Shown here in pieces: positions 15,461-23,281 of a stretch of 28,192 nt of DNA (position 1 is its first letter; each line of letters begins with the position of its first letter). Source of the DNA: Candidatus Omnitrophota bacterium (GTDB lineage: Bacteria > Omnitrophota > Gorgyraeia > Gygaellales > Profunditerraquicolaceae); contig JAQTMD010000001.1 in assembly GCA_028714595.1 (NCBI GenBank), forward strand, positions 1 to 28,192, written 5' to 3'. The notes under the pieces are model-generated. The model did no database searches, was not told the origin of the DNA, and worked only from the letters and a program-made list of their open reading frames with translations. The position numbers and the translations under genes were made by a program.

Positions 15461-17494
15461 TTAACGAATGTGGGCAGAGAACTCTGTTTTGAGTGCGTCG
15501 ATGACTTTGGCGTGGACCGGTGAAACTTCGTCTTCGATCAGGGTATGGTCGGCACAGCAGTAGAAACAGGATATCGTCAGGTTCTTAAAACCGTACTCGA
15601 TGTGCTGGCCGGCGTAAAAATCCGTGACTTTCGTCTCCTGGACCAGGCCTGCGGCAGCCTTGACGATGGCTGCCTGAACATCTTCGATGGAGACGTCGTC
15701 TTTGACCACGAGGCTTATGTCACGCGTAATGCCGGGCAGGCGCGCAAAGGGGACGAATGTCTTGGCCGTACCCATGAGCTCCAACAGCATTGCCGCTGAA
15801 AGCTCGGCGCAGAAGATCTCCCGGTTCTTGACGTCAAGGGATGCGAGCTGCGCACCCGTCAATCTCAATACCCTCCCCACATTTCTTCCGTCGACCTCGA
15901 CGATAAGGTTCCCGTCGGTCTGGGCACGGTAGAGGCGGCGCGCAATGCCGAGACGCGCAAGCACGGTATCGATGATGCCTTTGGCATGCAGCAGCCCTGC
16001 CTCGTCGGAAGCATGTCTGAAATCAGGCTCAAGCCACACGGTCTTGTGCCCGCAGAGGGCAAAACCCACGGCGTATTCCTCCCTGATCTTTCCGCCGGTC
16101 TTCCGGTAGGTCTTGGCGATCTCAAAGATATTGATGCGTTCCTGTTTCTGGCGCAGATTATAGGCAACGCAGCGCGCAAGGCTGGGAATAAGCGTGGGCC
16201 GAAGCAGCTCCTGCTCCTGGCTTAAGGGATTGGCGACAGCGATCGGGGCTTCGGCATCAGGCCAGAACCCTTCGAGTCCTTTACGGTCGATCAGGCTGTA
16301 GGTCACTGCTTCGGTCAACCCCAGCCCCATCAGCATATTTTTGAGCACAGGGATGTGTTCGGTAATGCGGTCCTCGGCTGCCCGGTATATTGCGGCGGGC
16401 AACGTCGTAGGGATCGCATCATACCCCCGGATGCGGGCGACCTCTTCAATGAGGTCGATCTCGGCTTTTACATCCTGGCGCCAGGCCGGCACCGTCACGC
16501 ACAGGCAATCCTTGCGCAAGCGGCTGACAGTAAAACCTAAACGCGCAAGTATGCCGGCAATGGTATCTCGGGAGAGCGTAATGCCCAGGTGCCTGGTTAC
16601 GCTGGCACAGGCTATGGTGATCGCTGCCGGGCTGCGACGGCTGACCGCAGAACTCGCAGCGCAAACCTTCGTCCCCCCGGCAAGCTCCAGGATCATCTGC
16701 GCTGCCCGCTCAGACGACTGCTGCACGGTCTGGATGTCCACTCCCCGCTCAAGCCGGTACGAAGCCTCGCTCTGCATGCCTAACTTCTGGCGACTCCGCC
16801 TGACCAGGACAGGGTTAAACTGTGCAGCCTCCAGCATAACGCTGGTGGTCGCTTCGTGGACCTCGGCGCCTTTCCCGCCCATGACGCCGGCAATGGCAAC
16901 GGCCTTACCGGCGTCGGCGATGACCATGATCTCGGGCGAAAGGCCCCGCTCAATGCCGTCGATGGAAACGAGTTTCTCCTGCGGCTTTGCCCTGCGGATG
17001 ATAATAGAATCTCCGTCGAGCCTATCGCGGTCAAAGGCATGCAGCGGTTCTCCCAATTCAAACATGACGTAATTGGTGATATCGACGATATTGTTGACGG
17101 GGCGGCAGCCGATTGACTCCAGCCGCTTACGCAGCCACTCGGGAGACGCCTTGACCGTAACGCCGCGGATGATCTTTGCGGTATAGAGCGGACAGTCCTT
17201 CTTGTCCTCTATCTCTACGGAATACCGCTCCCCTTTTTTGACCGGTGACCGCTGACTGGCGACCGGCGACTTTTTCAGCTTCTTGCCTGTAATCGCCGCC
17301 ACCTCACGCGCCACGCCGATGACGCTTAACCAGTCCGGACGGTTTGAGGTTATCTCGATCTCAAAGACCGTGTCGCCTGCCCTGGATTCAATGCCTTTGA
17401 CTTCAAGGCCTGCCATGGTCAGTTCTTCCGCCAACTCATCGGCAGGCAGCTTGATATCGACAAAGTCTTTAAGCCACTCGTAGGTTACTTTCAT
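15461..17494 (-). CDS. pheT: Phenylalanyl-tRNA synthetase beta subunit, short form without EMAP domain
   Basis: This 677-residue subunit pairs with PheS to charge tRNA-Phe. The N-terminus MKVTYEWLKDFV...ELAEELTMAGLEVKGIE normally leads into an EMAP/OB tRNA-binding domain of roughly 110 residues, but here it passes directly (residues 38-43) to VFEIEITSNRPDWLSVIGVAREVAAI. The B3/B4 editing region, B5 region and class II-like core follow, and the C-terminal FDX-ACB anticodon domain is present (FARLPGITRDISLVVKDD onward). A low-complexity SPVASQRSPV insert occurs at 76-85. The gene starts one base after the pheS stop. Confidence 0.96.
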   Translation of the reverse strand: MKVTYEWLKDFVDIKLPADELAEELTMAGLEVKGIESRAGDTVFEIEITSNRPDWLSVIGVAREVAAITGKKLKKSPVASQRSPVKKGERYSVEIEDKKDCPLYTAKIIRGVTVKASPEWLRKRLESIGCRPVNNIVDITNYVMFELGEPLHAFDRDRLDGDSIIIRRAKPQEKLVSIDGIERGLSPEIMVIADAGKAVAIAGVMGGKGAEVHEATTSVMLEAAQFNPVLVRRSRQKLGMQSEASYRLERGVDIQTVQQSSERAAQMILELAGGTKVCAASSAVSRRSPAAITIACASVTRHLGITLSRDTIAGILARLGFTVSRLRKDCLCVTVPAWRQDVKAEIDLIEEVARIRGYDAIPTTLPAAIYRAAEDRITEHIPVLKNMLMGLGLTEAVTYSLIDRKGLEGFWPDAEAPIAVANPLSQEQELLRPTLIPSLARCVAYNLRQKQERINIFEIAKTYRKTGGKIREEYAVGFALCGHKTVWLEPDFRHASDEAGLLHAKGIIDTVLARLGIARRLYRAQTDGNLIVEVDGRNVGRVLRLTGAQLASLDVKNREIFCAELSAAMLLELMGTAKTFVPFARLPGITRDISLVVKDDVSIEDVQAAIVKAAAGLVQETKVTDFYAGQHIEYGFKNLTISCFYCCADHTLIEDEVSPVHAKVIDALKTEFSAHIR
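17240..17270 (-). repeat. Short GC-rich degenerate repeat inside pheT
   Basis: The stretch contains repeated near-copies of GTCRCCGGTC and encodes the Ser-Pro-Val-rich linker at PheT residues 76-85. The bases look like a low-complexity insertion rather than conserved PheT sequence. Whether related copies exist elsewhere in the genome cannot be seen. Confidence 0.4.
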
Positions 17495-17495
17495 A

Positions 17496-18521
17496 TTAGA
17501 ACTGTCTTAAAAAACGCAGGTCGTTTTCGCTGAACAGGCGGATATCATGGATCCCGTACTTGAGCATGGCAATGCGTTCCACGCCCATGCCAAAGGCAAA
17601 TCCCGTATATTTTTTGGGGTCATAGCCGACGGTCCTGAATACGTTCGGGTGGATCATGCCCGAGCCCAGGACTTCAAGCCAGCCCTTCCTGCCGCAGACC
17701 GAACAGCCCTTTCCCTTACAAATAATGCAGGAGATATCCACTTCTGCGGACGGCTCGGTGAACGGGAAGAAGTGCGGCCGGAAACGCATGGCAATATCCT
17801 GGCCGAAGATCCCTTTGGCGAAGAATTCCAAGACGCCTTTGAGGTCGGAGAATGTTATGTCGGTGTCCACCATGAATCCTTCGATCTGGTGGAACATGAA
17901 CGAGTGCGAGGCATCCACGGCATCGGGGCGGTATACCCTGCCCGGCGCCACAACGGCGATCGGCGGCTTTTGCGCGCTCATCGCCCGGATCTGTACCGTC
18001 GAGGTCTGGCTGCGCAAAAGGTATTTACCCTCCGCGCCTGCCGGGCAATCGAGGTAAAAAGTATCGAATGCCTCCCGCGAGGGATGCTCCAGCGGGATAT
18101 TCAGACCCGTAAAATTCGCAAACTCGGTCTCGATCTCATTGCCGTCGACGACCTGAAAACCCATGCGCCGGAACATCCCGCAGATCTCGTCGATGACCTG
18201 GGTGACCGGATGCGCGAATCCCAGGTCCTGGGCTATGCCCGGCATGCTGAAATCGACGCTGGTGCGCCGCTGAGCGACTGCCTGCCCTGCAAGGGCCTGC
18301 TGTTTCTCGGCGAAAAGCGTGAGGATCTTGTTTTTAAGCTCATTGGCCTGCTTGCCGAACTGTCCTCGCTGATCGGGCGGCAAGGTCGGGATCTGCCCCG
18401 TCAGTTGCGCAAGGACTCCCTTTCTGCCCAGGTATTTGACCTTGAGCTCCTCGAGCGCCTGCAGAGAACCGACTGCCGCGATCTCGGAATCTAGCGTTTG
18501 TTTAATAGGCTCAATATCCAT
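17496..18521 (-). CDS. pheS: Phenylalanyl-tRNA synthetase alpha subunit
   Basis: Class II synthetase subunit of 341 residues. An N-terminal coiled-coil (roughly 1-85, with KVKYLGRKGVLAQL) precedes the catalytic domain: HPVTQVIDEICGMFRRMGFQVVDGNEIETEFANFTGLNIPLEHPSREAFDTFYL, then RSQTSTVQIRAM, the cysteine quartet CIICKGKGCSVC, and motif 3 as GFAFGMGVERIAMLKYGIHDIRLF. It forms the alpha2beta2 enzyme with the PheT encoded directly downstream. A GGGAG ribosome-binding site precedes ATG 18521. Its first 31 bases overlap the end of the upstream membrane gene. Confidence 0.97.
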   Translation of the reverse strand: MDIEPIKQTLDSEIAAVGSLQALEELKVKYLGRKGVLAQLTGQIPTLPPDQRGQFGKQANELKNKILTLFAEKQQALAGQAVAQRRTSVDFSMPGIAQDLGFAHPVTQVIDEICGMFRRMGFQVVDGNEIETEFANFTGLNIPLEHPSREAFDTFYLDCPAGAEGKYLLRSQTSTVQIRAMSAQKPPIAVVAPGRVYRPDAVDASHSFMFHQIEGFMVDTDITFSDLKGVLEFFAKGIFGQDIAMRFRPHFFPFTEPSAEVDISCIICKGKGCSVCGRKGWLEVLGSGMIHPNVFRTVGYDPKKYTGFAFGMGVERIAMLKYGIHDIRLFSENDLRFLRQF

Positions 18522-19003
18522 AAAACTCCCAATGCTATTCCGAACCCAAGCGCAAGCTTGGATTTACTGACATGGGGCTCTTCTGCCAGGCGCATCCCCC
18601 GAGCGATCACCTGGAGGCCGTCTGCGTGAATATCAAGGTCTGCGCCGTGCTCAGGGCAGTGCTGGTGGAATACGCCGCTTATTGAGACGCGATCCCCTGT
18701 CTTTCTATAGCCGCCGGTTTCGGCGATCGAGCGGGCGAAATCTTTACTCATCCAGATGCCGATCGCGGTCGTACCGTCATGCACGTTGACCCAGACAAAG
18801 TCGCCCCGCTGCATCACATCGCCGATGACTTCACCTTCAAATGACACGGTTTTTCCGTCGTACTCTTTTGCTTTGCTGATAAGCTCGGAGCTCGGGACAG
18901 TCTGCGCAAAAACAAATCCCTGCAGAAAAAACATCGACAGCAGAGCGGCCGCAACCGCGACAACAATCAGTGACCGTTCATCCGTATGCTTGTGCGCCCT
19001 CAT
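18491..19003 (-). CDS. Membrane-anchored OB-fold protein with His-rich patch
   Basis: This 170-residue protein has an N-terminal hydrophobic helix or signal anchor (about 11-33), an OB-fold-like domain (LISKAKEYDGKTVSFEGEVIGDVMQRGDFVWVNVHDGTTAIGIW, about 41-84, then GDRVSISGVFHQHC) and a C-terminal membrane helix (about 149-167). The OB domain should lie outside the cytoplasm. The patch His113, His115, Cys116, His119, His126 could bind a metal. The start overlaps the trkH stop (ATGA) and the end overlaps pheS. I do not recognise a named family. A role in nucleic-acid or ligand binding is only suggested by the fold. Confidence 0.7.
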   Translation of the reverse strand: MRAHKHTDERSLIVVAVAAALLSMFFLQGFVFAQTVPSSELISKAKEYDGKTVSFEGEVIGDVMQRGDFVWVNVHDGTTAIGIWMSKDFARSIAETGGYRKTGDRVSISGVFHQHCPEHGADLDIHADGLQVIARGMRLAEEPHVSKSKLALGFGIALGVLWILSLLNKR

Positions 19004-20502
19004 TTTCCCTTTATCGTCGCATAGATGAATCCGAACAGCGTAAGAACGGACATGAACTCAAGCCTGCCTGCCCACATCTGAATAATATAGGTAACCTTGA
19101 GCGTCGCCGGCATGTCAACGCTGGTGATGCCGCAGGACAAGCCCACGTTTGCCGCCGCCGAGGTGGACTCAAACAGGGATTCCAGAAACGGGTAACCGTA
19201 GAACATGCCCACGATAGACCCGATGCCGTACAGCGCAAGGTACGCCAGCGTAATCATCAGTGCAGGCCTGACCTGCGCGTCTTCAAGGAAGACTTCCTTG
19301 ATGTGGTGGAACTTCTGCATCACCACCGCCCGCGGGGGCAGGATAATCCGTTTTATGTCCTGCACCAGGGCCTTGACGATCACGCCGACGCGGAACATCT
19401 TGATGGCGCCTGTCGTGGAACAGACAGCGCCTCCCAATGCCATGGCACAGATAAGGCCGACGAGCGCAAGGTGGCCCCACTCGTTGATAAACTGCCGTGC
19501 GTAGACCGTCTGGTAACCGGTTCCGGTATGGCCGGAAATCAGCTGGTAGAAGCCTTTCCGAAACAGCAGCAAAGCCTTGGGATAGATGCCCGCCTGAGAC
19601 AACCCGGCGGCTACGATAATGAACGTGACCATGACCGTCAGGAAAAAAGTCCGCGTCTCGATGTTCTTGAATATCTCCTTCCGATTCCCGGCCCAGAGAT
19701 GATAATGCAGCTTGAAATTGATCGCGCCCAGGATCATGATGATGATGGTGATGACTTCGAAGGGCAGGCTGTGATAGTACAGTATATTCTGCGACTGCGG
19801 GGTAAAACCGCCGGTATCAAAAGCGGCCATGAACACGCAGGCGCCGTGAAAGAAGGAGTTGAACGGCTTCATGCCGTTGAGCAGTCCCGCTATCCCCAGG
19901 GCGATCGTTCCCAGCACCAGATACACGATGCTCACCAGCCAGATGAACTGGCCGGTGTGCGCCACGTTGGGCAGGATCTTTTCGTCGCGGGCCTCTCCCA
20001 CGTACATGGTGAATCCGCCGGTAAAACCCTTGACGAACATGGACAGCGCGATGACCACAATGCCCTGGCCGCCGATGAACATGATCAGGTGCCGCCAGAG
20101 GTTATGCGCATAGGAAAGATGGTCGAGGTCCTGGACAAGGGTAAGGCCCGTGGTGGCAAATCCCGACATGGCTTCAAAGCAGGCATCGAGGTATGACCTG
20201 AAATGGCCGCTCATATAGAGGGGGATGGCGCCCAGGAACATCGCAACCAGCCATGCCAGCGAGGCCACGATCATCCCGTGCATCCACCCAAGGAGTTTTT
20301 CGGAACGGTACCGGCTCGTCAATACAAGACCGATCAACAGCAGGAGCTCGATAGAAATAAGGAAATCGAGGGCGGGACCGCGTTCATTGAGCGCGAAGCC
20401 GAGTCCGGCGGGAATAAACATCGTCAGGCCCAGGCCGATGATGACTTTGCCCAGGTAGTATGCGATGACCGTTACATCGTCTCTGTGGGGCTTTAAGATC
20501 AT
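19000..20502 (-). CDS. trkH: Trk-type potassium uptake membrane protein
   Basis: This 500-residue polytopic protein of the TrkH/KtrB family takes up K+. The four pore-loop selectivity segments are visible: GFATTGLTLV, GHTGTGYQT, CSTTGAI and SAAANVGLSCG. Multiple hydrophobic helices span the whole length, with the MFIGGQGIVVIALSMF helix in the first half. Two TrkA-type regulators are encoded just upstream, so the system is complete. The start is ATG 20502, preceded by AGGGA. Confidence 0.94.
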   Translation of the reverse strand: MILKPHRDDVTVIAYYLGKVIIGLGLTMFIPAGLGFALNERGPALDFLISIELLLLIGLVLTSRYRSEKLLGWMHGMIVASLAWLVAMFLGAIPLYMSGHFRSYLDACFEAMSGFATTGLTLVQDLDHLSYAHNLWRHLIMFIGGQGIVVIALSMFVKGFTGGFTMYVGEARDEKILPNVAHTGQFIWLVSIVYLVLGTIALGIAGLLNGMKPFNSFFHGACVFMAAFDTGGFTPQSQNILYYHSLPFEVITIIIMILGAINFKLHYHLWAGNRKEIFKNIETRTFFLTVMVTFIIVAAGLSQAGIYPKALLLFRKGFYQLISGHTGTGYQTVYARQFINEWGHLALVGLICAMALGGAVCSTTGAIKMFRVGVIVKALVQDIKRIILPPRAVVMQKFHHIKEVFLEDAQVRPALMITLAYLALYGIGSIVGMFYGYPFLESLFESTSAAANVGLSCGITSVDMPATLKVTYIIQMWAGRLEFMSVLTLFGFIYATIKGK

Positions 20503-20510
20503 ACGGATCC

Positions 20511-20627
20511 CTAGCGCCGCGCGCAGAAGGCCAGGCAGGCTGTGAAAGCGGCCAGGATGACGGCTGCCGCGTATGCGATCTCAGTGGCGATGCCCAGGAT
20601 ACTGTTACCGACGGGACGTATTCTCAT
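20511..20627 (-). CDS. Small 38-residue single-helix membrane protein in the trk operon
   Basis: An ATG one base after the trkA stop opens a 38-codon frame that ends in TAG 8 bases before trkH. It reads MRIRPVGNSILGIATEI, then a hydrophobic stretch AYAAAVILAAFTACLAF, and ends CARR. One membrane helix flanked by positive residues is predicted. It fills the trkA-trkH gap almost exactly, which favours a real gene. It may be a small accessory subunit of the Trk system, comparable in size to KdpF but without visible homology. No family is recognised. Confidence 0.55.
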   Translation of the reverse strand: MRIRPVGNSILGIATEIAYAAAVILAAFTACLAFCARR

Positions 20628-20628
20628 G

Positions 20629-21291
20629 TCACATCTTGCCTAACAGGAAGTTGAGGACCTGCGATTCATTGCCGACCGTGGTTATGGCGATCACGTCGTC
20701 CCCTGCGGCAAATGCCGTATTGCCTTTGGGCACAATCACTTTTTCCCCCCGCACGATGGAGACAATGACCGAATCCGCGGGCAGGGCCAGGTCTTTTATC
20801 TTCTTGTTGATCACCGGCGACTCCGGCGCCAGGTCCACGCGCACTATGGCGAGCTTGCCGCGTTTGAAGCTCATGAGGTTGACGAAATCCGCGAACGAGA
20901 CCTCTTCCTCGATGATCTTGCCGATGATCATGGTGGCGTCCACGGGTACGTCGATGCCGAGCTCCGCGAAGGTGTGTTCGTTGTCGGGGTTGTTCACCCT
21001 GCCGACGGTGCGGTGCGTCTCAAAAAGCTCTTTGGCCAGCTGGCAGATGATCATATTGTCTTCGTCGTCCCCGGTCACCGCAGCCACGACGTCGGCGTGC
21101 CGCGCCCCGGCCTCTTCGAGGATCAGCGGGTCGCAGCCGTCGCCGTTGATCACCAGTATCTCCAGCTCCTTGGCGATATCTTCGCAGACCTGCTTGTCCT
21201 TATCGACGATGCTGATGGTGTGCTTACCGACGATAAGGCGTTTGGCCAGAAAAAACCCGACTTTGCCTGCACCCACGATGACGATCTTCAT
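20629..21291 (-). CDS. trkA: Trk potassium uptake regulator TrkA (RCK_N + RCK_C), proximal copy
   Basis: This 220-residue cytoplasmic protein starts with a Rossmann NAD-binding RCK_N domain (MKIVIVGAGKVGFFLAKRL, VDKDK, VINGDG, AVTGDDEDN, VGRVNNP). A RCK_C domain follows (about 135-215, from EEEVSFADFVNLMSFKRGKLAIVRV to ITTVG). Such proteins form a ring under TrkH and gate K+ uptake on nucleotide binding. It lies 2 bases after the other TrkA-like gene. Half-length TrkA proteins usually work as dimers or as a pair. Confidence 0.92.
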   Translation of the reverse strand: MKIVIVGAGKVGFFLAKRLIVGKHTISIVDKDKQVCEDIAKELEILVINGDGCDPLILEEAGARHADVVAAVTGDDEDNMIICQLAKELFETHRTVGRVNNPDNEHTFAELGIDVPVDATMIIGKIIEEEVSFADFVNLMSFKRGKLAIVRVDLAPESPVINKKIKDLALPADSVIVSIVRGEKVIVPKGNTAFAAGDDVIAITTVGNESQVLNFLLGKM

Positions 21292-21293
21292 GG

Positions 21294-21950
21294 CTATTTC
21301 CTTTGTCCGATGTCAAATCTGTCCCGGATCTTATCGAGACTGGCGACTTTGACCACCGCCATCAGAATATCTTTTTCCTTGAGCACCGTGGCGGGCTCGG
21401 GGATCAGGACGCCCTCGACGCGCCTGACTGCCACGACCAAAAAGTCTCCGGGCGCGTTGAGGTCGGCGACGTGCTTGCCCGCGAGGTCCTTGTGCACCTC
21501 GATCTCGATGACTCCCAGGTCCTTGGTCTCGATGAGGTAGCTCGAAAAGCGGCTCTCCACGATCTTGTCCCTGATCAGCGACGCGAACAGGATCGTGCCG
21601 CTTAAGATATCCATGCCCAGGGCCTTGTAGATATGCGCGCGCTGCGGGTCATAGACACGCGCGATGACCTTGGGCACCTTGAAAATCTTGCGCGCGACCT
21701 GCGCCGAGATCAGGTTCGTATTGTCGCCGTTGGTCACGGCGCAGAAGGCGTCGGCTTTTTCTATGCCTGCCTGTTTGAGCAAGGTACGGTCAAAGCCGTT
21801 CCCGACGAGGGTGACGCCGTTAAAGGTATTGCCCAGCCGCGCAAACGATGCCTGGCTCTTGTCGATGACCACGACATCGTGGCCCTCGCTCGAGACCAGC
21901 TTTGCCAGCTCCGCTCCTACCCTGCCGCAGCCGATGATGATGACGTACAT
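21294..21950 (-). CDS. Trk potassium uptake regulator TrkA-like, distal copy
   Basis: This 218-residue protein has the same RCK_N/RCK_C plan as its neighbour: MYVIIIGCGRVGAELAKLV, VIDKSQ, VGNGFD, AVTNGDNTNLISAQVARK, and IARVYDP, with RCK_C near 130-205. The sequence is clearly different, so this is an old duplication rather than a recent one. The second half of the RCK_N domain (AHIYKALGMDILSGTILFASLIRDKIVE) is conserved for the family. The two TrkA-like proteins may assemble as a hetero-ring with TrkH. Confidence 0.9.
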   Translation of the reverse strand: MYVIIIGCGRVGAELAKLVSSEGHDVVVIDKSQASFARLGNTFNGVTLVGNGFDRTLLKQAGIEKADAFCAVTNGDNTNLISAQVARKIFKVPKVIARVYDPQRAHIYKALGMDILSGTILFASLIRDKIVESRFSSYLIETKDLGVIEIEVHKDLAGKHVADLNAPGDFLVVAVRRVEGVLIPEPATVLKEKDILMAVVKVASLDKIRDRFDIGQRK

Positions 21951-21959
21951 AGACGCCTC

Positions 21960-22307
21960 TTATTGTTTGGCTATCTCGACCAGTTTCTTGAACACCTTGG
22001 GGTCATTGACCGCAAGCTCGGCGAGGATCTTTCTGTCCAACCCCACTTTTGCCTTCTTCAAGCCGGCCATAAACACGTTGTAGGATATGCCTTCGGCGCG
22101 GGAGGCGGCGTTGATGCGGGCGATCCAAAGACGGCGGAAGTCGCGCTTGCGCGCCTTTCTGTCGCGGTAGGTGTAGGTGAGCGCGTGCATGAGCGCCCGG
22201 CGGGCCTGTTGGAACTGCTTGCTCCGGTCGAGCCAAAACCCTTTGGCCTGTTTTAAGACTCTCTTCTTCCTGCGTCTGGTAGCGACGCTGTGTCTGGCTT
22301 TTGCCAC
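21960..22307 (-). CDS. rplT: 50S ribosomal protein L20
   Basis: This 115-residue protein has a long basic N-terminal helix (ARHSVATRRRKKRVLKQAKGFW), the conserved YRDRKARKRDFRRLWIARINAASRAEGISYNVFMAGLKKAKVGLDRKILAELAVNDP core and normal length. It binds 23S rRNA early in 50S assembly. A strong AAGGAGG ribosome-binding site lies 3 bases before ATG 22307. The order infC-rpmI-rplT is preserved. Confidence 0.98.
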   Translation of the reverse strand: MAKARHSVATRRRKKRVLKQAKGFWLDRSKQFQQARRALMHALTYTYRDRKARKRDFRRLWIARINAASRAEGISYNVFMAGLKKAKVGLDRKILAELAVNDPKVFKKLVEIAKQ

Positions 22308-22495
22308 ATGTTCCTCCTTATTTCTTCATTAGTACTCGTGCGGAATGATTATCGCTGCCGCGCGACAAGGCTCTGCGGTCGGCATGCAGCCGATCTTCGG
22401 ACCCGACTTATCACCTGCAACGGCTAACCCTCTGTTTCTTACCTATGCATAAAAACGTGCCAACGCGCTCAGGCGCCCGGCTCCGGGCGACCCGT
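22308..22495 (-). promoter_or_regulatory. Long structured spacer between rpmI and rplT
   Basis: This 188-base gap is unusually long for the rpmI-rplT pair. Just after the rpmI stop a GC hairpin CGCCCG-GAGC-CGGGCG occurs (about 22490-22475), and a TTTTT run lies about 20 bases further on. Further down, TCGGC-TGCAT-GCCGA forms a second stem. The last bases hold the rplT ribosome-binding site. L20 is known to autoregulate its operon through mRNA structures in other bacteria, so a regulatory leader is possible. I see no ORF. Confidence 0.4.
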
Positions 22496-22690
22496 TTAGC
22501 CGTATGGCAGCATCTTCTTTAAGTACGCAGCTTCTTTCTTGTTCTTCACGGTCCTGCCGTGCCGCAACCCGCGGACCCTCTTTGGATTCTTATTCGTCTG
22601 CAAATGGCTTTTGCCGCCGGGATAGTACTTTATCTTTCCCTTTTTGGTCAGCTTGAACCGTTTTGCAACGCCCTTCTTCGTCTTTAACAT
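22496..22690 (-). CDS. rpmI: 50S ribosomal protein L35
   Basis: This 64-residue basic protein reads MLKTKKGVAKRFKLTKKGKI and continues with the family's KSHLQTNKNPKRVRGLRHG and LKKMLPYG segments. The frame stays open upstream through infC in another phase, but ATG 22690 gives the standard L35 length and N-terminus. A GGGAG ribosome-binding site sits shortly upstream. It lies between infC and rplT. Confidence 0.97.
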   Translation of the reverse strand: MLKTKKGVAKRFKLTKKGKIKYYPGGKSHLQTNKNPKRVRGLRHGRTVKNKKEAAYLKKMLPYG

Positions 22691-22725
22691 CCGTGTCTCC
22701 CGTGTAACCTGCCGCAGTGAACGTT

Positions 22726-23238
22726 TCAGCTCTTTTTCGGGGCAACGACCAGCGACATGATCTTGCCTTCCAGGGACGGCTCTTTTTCCACCTGGCCTTC
22801 TGTCTGCGTGTCCATGATGAACCGGTCCAATATCTTCCTGCCCAGGTCCATATGCTCGATCTGCCTGCCCCTGAAGAAAAGGTCTATCTTGACCCTGTCT
22901 TTTTTCTTCAGGAAGCCGACCACCTGTCTCATCTTTACCAGGTAGTCGTGCTCGTCGATATTGGGGTGGAGTCGTATCTCCTTGATCTTGCCCGCCTTCT
23001 GGTGCTTTTTCGCCTCCCGCTCTTTCTTTTCCTGGTCGTATTTGAACTTGTTGAAATCCATGACCCTGCACACCGGCGGGACTGCCTGGGGTGCGACCTC
23101 GACCAGGTCCAGTCCGGCCTCATCGGAGATCTGACGTGCCCGGTCGATAGACACGATCCCCAACTGGTTTCCTTCCGGCCCGATCAACCGTACTTCGGGG
23201 ACGCGGATCCGTTCGTTTATCCTGATAAATTTTTTTAT
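22726..23238 (-). CDS. infC: Translation initiation factor IF-3, started at a rare AUA codon
   Basis: The N-terminal domain of IF3 begins KKFIRINERIRVPEVRLIGPEGNQLGI, and this sequence is encoded in frame. Upstream of it there is no ATG, GTG or TTG; instead an AAGGAGGT ribosome-binding site is followed after 6 bases by ATA at 23238-23236 and then the KKFIRINE codons. That gives 170 residues, near the usual length. A TTG at 23187 would cut off conserved residues. The C-terminal domain is present (KIKEIRLHPNIDEHDYLVKMRQVVGFLKKKDRVKI). IF3 discriminates against non-AUG starts, and infC genes commonly use AUU to autoregulate, so AUA fits the same logic. Confidence 0.92.
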   Translation of the reverse strand: MKKFIRINERIRVPEVRLIGPEGNQLGIVSIDRARQISDEAGLDLVEVAPQAVPPVCRVMDFNKFKYDQEKKEREAKKHQKAGKIKEIRLHPNIDEHDYLVKMRQVVGFLKKKDRVKIDLFFRGRQIEHMDLGRKILDRFIMDTQTEGQVEKEPSLEGKIMSLVVAPKKS

Positions 23239-23281
23239 AGCGGCACCTCCTTCGCGTGACGACGGTCGCTGTTTTGCCGGC

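Noticed and set aside
22320..22345. GTACTAATGAA before rplT resembling the 3' end of 23S rRNA
   Set aside because: Only about 11 bases match from memory and nothing around it resembles rRNA; chance similarity is likely.
22691..23071. Upstream extension of the rpmI frame
   Set aside because: The extended part is Gln/Gly/Arg-rich shadow sequence of infC in another phase; L35 has its standard length from 22690.
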